A DNA stretch of 39,841 bases from the NCBI GenBank assembly GCA_048054495.1, contig JBGMQN010000105.1:1-39841 (forward strand), written 5' to 3'. The DNA comes from JADFRG01 sp048054495. Its GTDB lineage: Bacteria > Chloroflexota > Anaerolineae > Anaerolineales > E44-bin32. The notes under the pieces were generated by a model. The model was not told the origin of the DNA and made no database searches. It saw only the letters and a list, made by a program, of their open reading frames with translations. Below are positions 16,805 through 24,013 of this stretch, one piece after another (position 1 is the first letter of the stretch; each line of letters starts with the position of its first letter). The translations under genes were made by a program, and so were the position numbers.

Positions 16805-18001
16805 ATGGCGACCAAGAAAGAGAACAAGACTCAAAAAGAACAAGCCGAAGCCGAGCCGTTGGCGAAGCTTGTTCCTTCTGAAGGGAAGGCCGACGCTCAC
16901 CCGATAAGGCCGAAAGATGAGCAACGCCAGATGCCAAAGGACTACTCAATATCCTTGGAGGCTAAGGGAGGCACGGATCGACTATTGCTGAACCCGGGCA
17001 CAGAGCGCAGACAGCCGATGAGAGGCTTTGAGGACACCTACGTCGATATCATTGACTACATCGTGCGCATCACGCACCGGATATGGGAAGAAAAGAACAT
17101 GGGGTACATCTACGACACCTACAAGCACAACTCTCGCGTCTACGATGACTACGGCCTGCAGTACGGTCGGGACAAGATTGTGCAGGATACCGTCCACACC
17201 ATCAATGCCTTTCCCGATATACGTTTATACGCCGACGAGATCGTCTGGGCGGGGGACGACCAAGTAGGCTTCCACACCTCCCATCGCACGGTCATCATGG
17301 GGCATAACACCGGCTACAGTCGCTATGGTCCACCAACCGGGAACAAGGTGGTGTTGTGGTGCATCGCCAACTGCGTGGCACTGGAGAACGAGATCTTCGA
17401 AGAGTGGGTGGTCTACGATACCGCCAGCTTGATTCACCAACTCGGCTTTGACTTGCGTGACAAGGCCCGCGAGTTCGGGAACAAGATGGACGTGGATGAA
17501 TTGAAGGACCTGCGCTTCGGAGAGGCGGAGCGCCTGTTGGGGCAAGGCAAGCCGTTGCACATGCCCTCCAAGACGGCGGATGGCTTTGACGTGGAGGATT
17601 TCGTTCGGCATGCCTATCACTACATCTGGAACTGGCGCATGTTGAGCACGGTGGATGCTCACTACGTTCCGACGATGCGTTTCCGCGGTTCGACCGGCCG
17701 TGTGTACTACGGCCGTGGCGAGTACAAGTCGTTCATCCTTTCCACAATGGCGATGTTCCCGGACCTGGTACATCAAATCGACGATATCTATTGGATGGGC
17801 AACGACCGGGATGGCTACCTGACATCGGTACGCTGGAGCATCGTCGGGACGCACCGCGGTTTGGGCATATACGGGCCACCCACTGGCCGGCGCATCTATA
17901 TGTGGGGCATCACCCAGCACCACATCAAGGACGGCATGATCGTTGAAGAGTGGATGCTGTTCAACGAATTCTCCGTGATGCAACAGATCTATCGGGATTG
18001 A
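16805..18001 (+). CDS. SnoaL-like protein with two domains and a charged N-terminal extension
   Basis: The 398-residue protein starts with about 72 charged, low-complexity residues and then carries two NTF2-like modules, each with a motif of the type G-H-N-T-G-Y or G-T-H-R-G-L-G-I-Y, followed by G-P-P-T-G and E-E-W. The gene at 21460 is a clear paralogue without the extension. In module 2 the position that is Asp in the paralogue (V-F-D-E) is Asn (L-F-N-E-F), so that site may be inactive. An internal ATG at 17018 would remove the extension, but GGAGAG lies before ATG 16805. Confidence 0.75.
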   Translation: MATKKENKTQKEQAEAEPLAKLVPSEGKADAHPIRPKDEQRQMPKDYSISLEAKGGTDRLLLNPGTERRQPMRGFEDTYVDIIDYIVRITHRIWEEKNMGYIYDTYKHNSRVYDDYGLQYGRDKIVQDTVHTINAFPDIRLYADEIVWAGDDQVGFHTSHRTVIMGHNTGYSRYGPPTGNKVVLWCIANCVALENEIFEEWVVYDTASLIHQLGFDLRDKAREFGNKMDVDELKDLRFGEAERLLGQGKPLHMPSKTADGFDVEDFVRHAYHYIWNWRMLSTVDAHYVPTMRFRGSTGRVYYGRGEYKSFILSTMAMFPDLVHQIDDIYWMGNDRDGYLTSVRWSIVGTHRGLGIYGPPTGRRIYMWGITQHHIKDGMIVEEWMLFNEFSVMQQIYRD

Positions 18002-18064
18002 TCTGTTGAGAATCAACAGAAGGTATTTCTAGGGTGAAAACAAACAAGCAATTTGGTCCGGCCT

Positions 18065-19072
18065 GTGACTGACTATCAGCAAAGCAAGTCATTGGTACTG
18101 CGCTTCTATGACCAGTTCGACAAGGCAATTGGAGATGGCATCGATGAGGTATTAAGTCGCTACGTGACGGACGACTATTTCTTTCGCGGCATGCATCCCT
18201 TCTACGAGCAGCAGGGGGCCGGGGCTGTCGCCAAGGTGTTCTGGAAACCGCTGCGAAGCGCATTCATGCCAATCCAGCGACGTCAGGACATCTTCATGGC
18301 AGGTACCAGTGAAATCGACGGCACCGAGTGGGTGTGCAGCATGGGGCACCTGATGGGCCTTTTCGATGAGGACTGGCTCGGCATCCCGGCGACAAGGAAA
18401 ATGACCTTTCTGCCTTATGCTGAGTTCAATCGCATCACAGACGGCAAGATCAGCGAGACCGGATTCTTTTGCGACATCATCAGAGTCATGCAACAAGCCG
18501 GCGTGAGTCCGCTGCCGCCGCAAACGGGTGCCGCCCTATTGACCCCCGGACCCCTTACCCACGACGGTTTACTCTTCGACGAACAGGATCCGGCCGAGAC
18601 CTCGAAGACGTTGAATCTTATTAACGAGATGCTGCAGGACCTCACCGGAGCTGGACTTCACTCCCCTCAGGACGAGCTCGCCCGAACCTGGCACCAGGAC
18701 ATGATTTGGTTCGGGCCCGCAGGCATCGGCGCCACCTACACAATCGATCGCTATGAAGAACAGCATCAGGGCCCCTTTCGGGACGGCCTCGACAACATCG
18801 AGTTTCATGGTCACGTCTGCCGCTTCGCCGAAGGCAACTTTGCCGGTTGGTTCGGCTGGCCAAATCTGACTATGACCCCTTCAGGTGGATTTATGGGGTT
18901 ACCGGCCTCTGATAGGTCGGTCGAAATGCGCGTCGTCGATATCTACCGGCGAGCCGGGAATAAACTCGCGGAGAACTGGATCTTTATCGACCTGCCGTAT
19001 TTTCTGAAACAGCAGGGACTGGACGTACTGGAACGGAATCGGCGTTTACGGGCTGGGGGAGAGAGCAATTAG
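18065..19072 (+). CDS. SnoaL-like protein with two fused domains
   Basis: This is a two-module NTF2-like protein of about 335 residues, related in layout to the one at 15714. Module 1 has G-L-F-D-E-D-W-L-G-I-P-A-T-R and module 2 has M-I-W-F-G-P-A-G-I-G, F-M-G-L-P-A-S-D and E-N-W-I-F-I-D. GTG 18065 gives a start like the other members, but TTG 18053 is possible. A 12-codon frame from GTG 18034, preceded by AGAAGG, ends at 18070-18072 and overlaps this start, so translation could be coupled or the true start misread. Confidence 0.72.
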   Translation: MTDYQQSKSLVLRFYDQFDKAIGDGIDEVLSRYVTDDYFFRGMHPFYEQQGAGAVAKVFWKPLRSAFMPIQRRQDIFMAGTSEIDGTEWVCSMGHLMGLFDEDWLGIPATRKMTFLPYAEFNRITDGKISETGFFCDIIRVMQQAGVSPLPPQTGAALLTPGPLTHDGLLFDEQDPAETSKTLNLINEMLQDLTGAGLHSPQDELARTWHQDMIWFGPAGIGATYTIDRYEEQHQGPFRDGLDNIEFHGHVCRFAEGNFAGWFGWPNLTMTPSGGFMGLPASDRSVEMRVVDIYRRAGNKLAENWIFIDLPYFLKQQGLDVLERNRRLRAGGESN

Positions 19073-19200
19073 GCTTTATCGACCCACTGATCTCCTCTGG
19101 CAGTTGAGGAACGAGCTGCTTGCCCGGATGAATGATCAACGCGAAGTGCATGAATTGGAAATGCACATCGCTTGATTGAACCAGAAGTGCGAGGAATCTG

Positions 19201-19635
19201 ATGTCCACTGACGACAATTTGGAATTGATTCACCGTATGTATGAGGCCCTCAATGCGCAAGACCTCGACGCGCAGGATGAATTTTGGACCGAGGATATGA
19301 TCTGGCATGGCCCGCCTGGATTTGGGGACATCCATGGTATTGAAGGCTTTAAGTATGAAGTTTTACAACCATTTTATGCGGCTTTCCCGGACTACCACGT
19401 CAAGAATGATATCGAAGTGGCGGACGAGAATTGGGTCGCTGCGACGGGATTTCTTACCGCTACCCATCAGGGCGAATGGCTAGGTATTAAGGCCACGGGT
19501 AAGCCGGTCAAGATGCGCTTCTCGGACTTTTGGCTCGTCAAAGAAGATCGTTTGTCCGAGAACTGGGTCATGGTGGACCACATCGAAGTATTGCGGCAGA
19601 TTGGCATTGATCCTTTGGCGCAGACAAGCGGATAG
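19201..19635 (+). CDS. SnoaL-like protein, tandem copy 1
   Basis: This is a 144-residue single-domain SnoaL/ester-cyclase family protein. Visible motifs are M-I-W-H-G-P-P-G-F-G, A-A-F-P-D-Y-H, T-H-Q-G-E-W-L-G-I, T-G-K-P-V-K-M-R and E-N-W-V-M-V-D. By eye it is about two-thirds identical to the next gene, so the pair is a recent tandem duplication. GAGGA lies about 7 bases before ATG 19201. The 128 bases before it show no firm gene. The function is unknown, as for the other members. Confidence 0.85.
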   Translation: MSTDDNLELIHRMYEALNAQDLDAQDEFWTEDMIWHGPPGFGDIHGIEGFKYEVLQPFYAAFPDYHVKNDIEVADENWVAATGFLTATHQGEWLGIKATGKPVKMRFSDFWLVKEDRLSENWVMVDHIEVLRQIGIDPLAQTSG

Positions 19636-19673
19636 CGGCTGACATTGACGTACCGCAAGAATCAAACAACCTG

Positions 19674-20111
19674 ATGTCAACGGAAAAAAACTTGGAACTA
19701 TTGGACCGTATGGTTGAAGCTTTGAATGCGCATGATATTGAAGCGCATGATCAGTTCTGGTCGAAGGACATGATCTGGCACGGTCCCCCCAGTTTTGGAG
19801 ACATCCATGGTCTGGAGGCTTTCAAGTACGATGTGCTCAGGCCGTTCTTTACAGCCTTCCCGGATTTCCATGGCACCATCGATATCGAACTCGCACAAGG
19901 GGATTGGATTGCGGCCACCGGATTCGTTACCGGTACCCATCAGGGCGAATGGTTAGGCATTCCGCCCACGGGCAAGCCAGTCAAAATGCGCTACTCAGAT
20001 TTTTGGCTCTTCAAGAATGGGCTGCTGGCTGAGAACTGGGTCATGGTGGATGATTTCGACGTGATGCGACAGCTCGGCGTTGATCCCCTGGCGCGCAGGG
20101 GCGAAGCGTAA
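19674..20111 (+). CDS. SnoaL-like protein, tandem copy 2
   Basis: This 145-residue protein matches copy 1 over its full length with the same motifs (M-I-W-H-G-P-P, A-F-P-D-F-H, T-H-Q-G-E-W-L-G-I, E-N-W-V-M-V-D). Most differences are conservative and lie on the early helix and in the loop after A-F-P-D. The unchanged core suggests both copies remain active, perhaps on different substrates or as a heterodimer. It lies 38 bases after copy 1 and 168 bases before the iron alcohol dehydrogenase. Confidence 0.85.
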   Translation: MSTEKNLELLDRMVEALNAHDIEAHDQFWSKDMIWHGPPSFGDIHGLEAFKYDVLRPFFTAFPDFHGTIDIELAQGDWIAATGFVTGTHQGEWLGIPPTGKPVKMRYSDFWLFKNGLLAENWVMVDDFDVMRQLGVDPLARRGEA

Positions 20112-20279
20112 AAGGAAATCGACCCCAACTTCGAACTGCGCGGTATTGATATTTGCGCAGGAGCCGATTTGCAGGGCGTTTATCGACAGTAGGCGATCGG
20201 GGCGCAAGAACCTTTGTGCGCGCGTCTCTGCCCCGTGATTTCGGAAGGCTGCGTCAGCATTGTCAACTCGGAGAATATA

Positions 20280-21431
20280 ATGTTCGATTTTCAAGCGAAT
20301 ACCAAAGTGGTCTTTGGCAATGATGCCGTTGAGAAGCTTGGAGAAGAAGCCGCCGACCTAGGTGTCGAGAGGGCGCTGTTGGTGACGGACAAGGGCATCA
20401 TCCAGGCCGGTCTGTTAGAAAGAGTCACGCAACCGATGATAGATGCCGGAATTGACGTTGCTGTCTTTGATGGTATCGAACCAAATCCAAAGGATACAAC
20501 CGTTCTGCAAGGCGCTCAGAGCGCCAGAGATCATCAGGCCGACGTCATCATTGGTTTAGGTGGCGGCAGTCCGATGGATGCCGCCAAGGGCATCGCCATA
20601 ATGAGCACCAATGATGGGCCTATTGAGAGCTATATCGAAATTCTGGATGCCTGGCCGAATACGCCGCTGCCTGTGATGTGTGTGCCCACAACGGCGGGGA
20701 CCGGCGCCGAGGTGAGCCGCGCCGCAATGATTAATTTATCCGAGGACAAAGTAAAACGAGCTTTGTATGGTGCATCCATTCAACCGGCCGTTGCGGTGGT
20801 TGATCCCAAGCTCACACTTGGTCTGCCGAGAACGCTCACAGCGCAAACCGGCATAGATGCCTTGAGCCATGCCATCGAAGCATATATTGCCACCCTGGCG
20901 AACCCAATCTCGGATGCACTGGCGGAGAAAGCCATCCAGTTGGCCACGGACAACTTGCGCGTGGCGTACGCGTACGGTGACAATCTGGAGGCGCGTGGCA
21001 ACATGCTTCTGGCGAGCACCATTGCCGTCATTGCCTGCTCCAGCGCCGGATTGGGCATCGTGCATTCGCTGGCGCAGACTTTAGGTGGCTACTACGATGT
21101 GCCGCACGGCCTGAGTATTGCTGTGTGTTTCCCCTACGGAATTGGCTACAACGTGCCCGCCGAACCGGAAAAATGTGCCCAGGTTTCGCGCATACTGGGC
21201 ACCAATACGAACGGCATGTCGGACGAGGCAGCCGCCGATTCGGTGGTGGACGCGTTGCGCACGCTGCTCGAGGATTTGGACATCCGCGACGACTTGCGTT
21301 CGCTGGGTTTCCGAGAAGCTGATCTACCAGAACTAGCGGAAATTTGTGTGGTGGATGGTTGTACGCCAACCAACCCGCGGCCGATCGATGCGGATGGGTT
21401 TGCCGCTCTGTTCAGTTCAGCGCTGCACTAG
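20280..21431 (+). CDS. Iron-containing alcohol dehydrogenase
   Basis: The 383-residue group III alcohol dehydrogenase has all four expected metal ligands: D193, H197, H262 and H276. The nucleotide-binding G-G-G-S-P-M-D-A-A-K is also present. Family members such as FucO and DhaT reduce aldehydes (lactaldehyde, 3-hydroxypropanal, sulfolactaldehyde-like compounds) or oxidise alcohols with NAD(P). ATG 20280 (GGAG 7 bases before) gives the standard F-D-F-Q-A-N-T start; an upstream extension is not needed. Its position beside an aldolase and an aldehyde oxidoreductase suggests it handles the aldehyde released by aldol cleavage. Confidence 0.93.
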   Translation: MFDFQANTKVVFGNDAVEKLGEEAADLGVERALLVTDKGIIQAGLLERVTQPMIDAGIDVAVFDGIEPNPKDTTVLQGAQSARDHQADVIIGLGGGSPMDAAKGIAIMSTNDGPIESYIEILDAWPNTPLPVMCVPTTAGTGAEVSRAAMINLSEDKVKRALYGASIQPAVAVVDPKLTLGLPRTLTAQTGIDALSHAIEAYIATLANPISDALAEKAIQLATDNLRVAYAYGDNLEARGNMLLASTIAVIACSSAGLGIVHSLAQTLGGYYDVPHGLSIAVCFPYGIGYNVPAEPEKCAQVSRILGTNTNGMSDEAAADSVVDALRTLLEDLDIRDDLRSLGFREADLPELAEICVVDGCTPTNPRPIDADGFAALFSSALH

Positions 21432-21459
21432 CAAGAAAGGGTGCGAAAGGAAAGCATCT

Positions 21460-22506
21460 ATGGATGGCTTTGACGACGAGTTCGTTGATATCGTCGATTA
21501 CATAGTCAAGATCACACACAAAATCTGGGAAGAGACCGGTGTCGGGTTCATCTACGATTATTACCAACCCAATTGCTCTGTCCATACCACCAGTGGCCTA
21601 AGCTATGGCCGGGAGGAAGTGGTCGCCGGTACGCTAAAGCTTTTGTCCGCGTTCCCGGATCGACAGCTGCACGCGGATGACGTGATCTGGGTTGGGAATG
21701 ATAGGGACGGCTATCACACGTCTCACCGCATCACAAGCGAGGGACACAACACCGGTTACAGTGACTACGGACCGCCGACGGGACGCCAGGTGGTCTGGCG
21801 GGCGATCGCTAATTGTTTTGTCAAAGATAACCGCATCGTCGAAGAATGGCTTGTCCGCGACGAGCTGAATCTCGTGCAGCAGCTCGGCTTCGACGCGCAG
21901 GAAATTGCGGCAAACTTGGCACAAGAGAATTCGGAGCAGGATTTCCTGCAGCCTGCTCACGGCGAAATCGACCGCGTGCTCGGTCAGACGACGCCGGAAG
22001 CGCTGCCTCCCGAGCCAACCGGCGATTTCGACATCGAGGATTTCGTGAGGCGCAGCTATCACGAGATTTGGAACTGGCGACGCCTGGACCGGATACACTC
22101 ATCCTTTAGCGAGGATTATCTTTGCCACACGGCTTCCGGCCGCGAGTTTGAAAACTCGCGTGAATACAAGGCATTCCTGCTTTCGATGCTTGGTATGTTC
22201 CCCGACGCAAAGATGACAATCGACCATCTATACTGGAACGGTAGTGAAGTCGAGGGATACCGCGCAGCCGTCCGCTGGAGCCTGGTGGGCACCCATTCCG
22301 GCCCCGGAATTTACGGAGAGCCGACTGGCAAGCGAGTTCGGATTATGGGCATCTCCCACCATCAAGTAAGGGGGGGTAAATTCGTCGAAGAGTGGACCGT
22401 GTTCGACGAAATCGCCTTGATGAAACAGCTTTATGTGCCGGATGCGAACACAAGCGTCTCAGAGACAATCGAGGAATTTCCGCAAGATGCATCAGAACAA
22501 GACTAA
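21460..22506 (+). CDS. SnoaL-like protein with two domains, paralogue of the one at 16805
   Basis: The 348-residue protein has two NTF2-like modules: I-W-E-E-T-G, S-A-F-P-D-R-Q, E-G-H-N-T-G-Y-S, G-P-P-T-G-R, E-E-W-L-V in the first, and G-M-F-P-D-A-K, G-T-H-S-G-P-G-I-Y, E-E-W-T-V-F-D in the second. It aligns with the 16805 protein along its whole length (about half identical by eye) but lacks the charged N-terminal extension. Here both modules keep the late Asp. Its 3' end overlaps the aldolase gene by 20 bases, so the two are probably translated together. Confidence 0.78.
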   Translation: MDGFDDEFVDIVDYIVKITHKIWEETGVGFIYDYYQPNCSVHTTSGLSYGREEVVAGTLKLLSAFPDRQLHADDVIWVGNDRDGYHTSHRITSEGHNTGYSDYGPPTGRQVVWRAIANCFVKDNRIVEEWLVRDELNLVQQLGFDAQEIAANLAQENSEQDFLQPAHGEIDRVLGQTTPEALPPEPTGDFDIEDFVRRSYHEIWNWRRLDRIHSSFSEDYLCHTASGREFENSREYKAFLLSMLGMFPDAKMTIDHLYWNGSEVEGYRAAVRWSLVGTHSGPGIYGEPTGKRVRIMGISHHQVRGGKFVEEWTVFDEIALMKQLYVPDANTSVSETIEEFPQDASEQD

Positions 22507-23257
22507 GGCCAAACTTCTGGCCGGTGAAACAGCCTTCGGTTGTTTCGTGCGTTATCCAGATGCCGGTCTGATTGAATTGCTGGGTCACCTTGGCTGGGAT
22601 TTTCTGGTCTTTGACGGCGAACATGGGCCTTTAGAGCCGCGCGACTGCGAGCACATGGTGCGCGCCGCCGAGCTGTCCGGTGCGACACCCATCGTCCGGG
22701 TAACAACCAATCAAGCGCATGTGATTTTGCGATTTATGGACACGGGTGCGCAAGGCGCGCAGGTGCCGGTAGTGAACTCGGCAGATGACGCCAAGGCGAT
22801 TGTACAGTCTGTCAAATATCATCCGCGCGGCGTTCGTGGCTTAGCCGGCGTGCGCGCGTCGGGATATGGGCAGAAGGGTCCGCTGGCCGATTACATACAG
22901 CAGGCAAACGCCGAGACGCTTGTGATCATTCACATCGAGACCGCCGATGCCGTAGACCGAATTCCGGAAATTGTCGCCGTGGAGGGGGTGGATGTGGTCT
23001 TTATCGGGCCGACAGATCTGTCCCAATCATTAGGATTCCCCGGTCAGGTCCAGCACGCAAAAGTGCAATCCGCAATCGAGCGTGTTGTGGATACAGTGGC
23101 TGGGGCTAAACCGGAATTGGGCATATTCGTCAGTGATCCGGAGATCGCCATGCAGTGGCAAGATCGAGGGGCGCGCTACATTGCGACCAGCCTGGAAGCG
23201 GTGCTGCGTCCGGCAACGCAAAACTTTCTAGAGGTCGTTCGCTCTGAGAGGCCCTAA
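22487..23257 (+). CDS. HpcH/HpaI-family aldolase
   Basis: This 256-residue protein is a class II 2-keto-3-deoxy-acid aldolase (HpaI/RhmA/GarL type). The motif F-D-G-E45-H46-G-P contains the catalytic His, the metal ligands are the Glu in H-I-E-T-A-D and the Asp in F-I-G-P-T-D-L-S, and the Arg is in P-I-V-R-V. Such enzymes cleave 2-keto-3-deoxy-sugar acids into pyruvate and an aldehyde; in the sulfo-Entner-Doudoroff route a relative yields sulfolactaldehyde. ATG 22487 gives the usual length and overlaps the previous gene by 20 bases. Confidence 0.92.
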   Translation: MHQNKTKAKLLAGETAFGCFVRYPDAGLIELLGHLGWDFLVFDGEHGPLEPRDCEHMVRAAELSGATPIVRVTTNQAHVILRFMDTGAQGAQVPVVNSADDAKAIVQSVKYHPRGVRGLAGVRASGYGQKGPLADYIQQANAETLVIIHIETADAVDRIPEIVAVEGVDVVFIGPTDLSQSLGFPGQVQHAKVQSAIERVVDTVAGAKPELGIFVSDPEIAMQWQDRGARYIATSLEAVLRPATQNFLEVVRSERP

Positions 23258-23329
23258 TTTGCGCCAAGGATTTCTCACTGGAAGAGGCGTGATGGTACGT
23301 CCCGCTAGTGGACACTGACGTGCGAGAGC

Positions 23330-23500
23330 CTGAATGAGCCCATGATTGGACACTTGTTTCTCGAATTGCTTGGTTTCCGGATCGAGCGTGACGACTTTAG
23401 CAGCGTGCTTCTTTGCTAGCGGCAGGGCGAAGAAGTCCGCATCCGCAATGTTTCCCTGTACTTTGAAAACTGCCGCTTCATGAGCGACCTTCCGATCCGA
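23330..23500 (-). pseudogene. PIN-domain (VapC-like) toxin remnant
   Basis: On the minus strand, a frame free of stops from about 23500 downward reads H-E-A-A-V-F, then G-N-I-A-D-A-D-F-F-A-L-P-L-A-K-K and V-V-T-L-D-P-E-T-K-Q-F-E-K. This is the C-terminal half of a PIN-domain protein (conserved D-A-x2-A-x-A and the late T-x-D-P). A stop codon at 23501-23503 blocks the upstream side, so the N-terminal half and start are lost. No antitoxin is seen. The rest of 23258-23734 shows no complete gene. Confidence 0.5.
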
Positions 23501-23734
23501 TCATACATCTACTGCTGGACGAGCCCGCCTTCTGATCAGTGCGCTTCTTCCCAGGAGTGCGATATGGACCACAGGCTCCTAAATAGACTCGACGCGGGCC
23601 TCTTCATTGTGCTCCCATTGCGCTGCGCAATTGCAATGCTGGGATGCTGATTCGCCCCCACCGAGCAGGTATGGTCGTAGCGCTGACCGCCTCTGAAGAG
23701 GCTGTGGGCGCGGCGCAGGGCTGAGAAGAAGGCG

Positions 23735-24010
23735 ATGGAAGTTCACCTGCAACTTTATTCGATACTGCGTGAAAAGCTTCCCACCGAGGCGAGGGGAAAG
23801 ACGGTGCTGCAATTGGATGAAGGAACTTCGCTGGCGGATCTCCTGGAAGAGCTTGACATCAAACGCAGGGTGGTGATGAGCGTGAATGGCGATCACGAGC
23901 CGGACCAATCGCGCCGGTTGCGGGACGGCGACCAGGTGATGATAACCTCATCGATTAGTGGCGGGATGGGCGCCCTGCCGCTCGATCAATCCAGAGCTAA
24001 AGGAGATTGA
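23735..24010 (+). CDS. MoaD/ThiS-family ubiquitin-like sulfur carrier with C-terminal tail
   Basis: The 91-residue protein has the beta-grasp pattern of MoaD/ThiS: a hydrophobic first strand, a central L-A-D-L-L-E-E-L helix and R-R-L-R-D-G-D-Q-V before the end. MoaD usually ends in Gly-Gly, the site of thiocarboxylation. Here G76-G77 is followed by 14 more residues (M-G-A-L-P-L-D-Q...), so processing would be needed or the function differs. Four bases later comes the tungsten-type oxidoreductase gene; MoaD-like genes often accompany that family to make its cofactor. AAGAAGG precedes the ATG. Confidence 0.8.
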   Translation: MEVHLQLYSILREKLPTEARGKTVLQLDEGTSLADLLEELDIKRRVVMSVNGDHEPDQSRRLRDGDQVMITSSISGGMGALPLDQSRAKGD

Positions 24011-24013
24011 GCA

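Noticed and set aside
19073..19171. Short open frame between SnoaL-like genes, ending L-E-M-H-I-A
   Set aside because: No clear start codon with ribosome site and no known family; too short to support.
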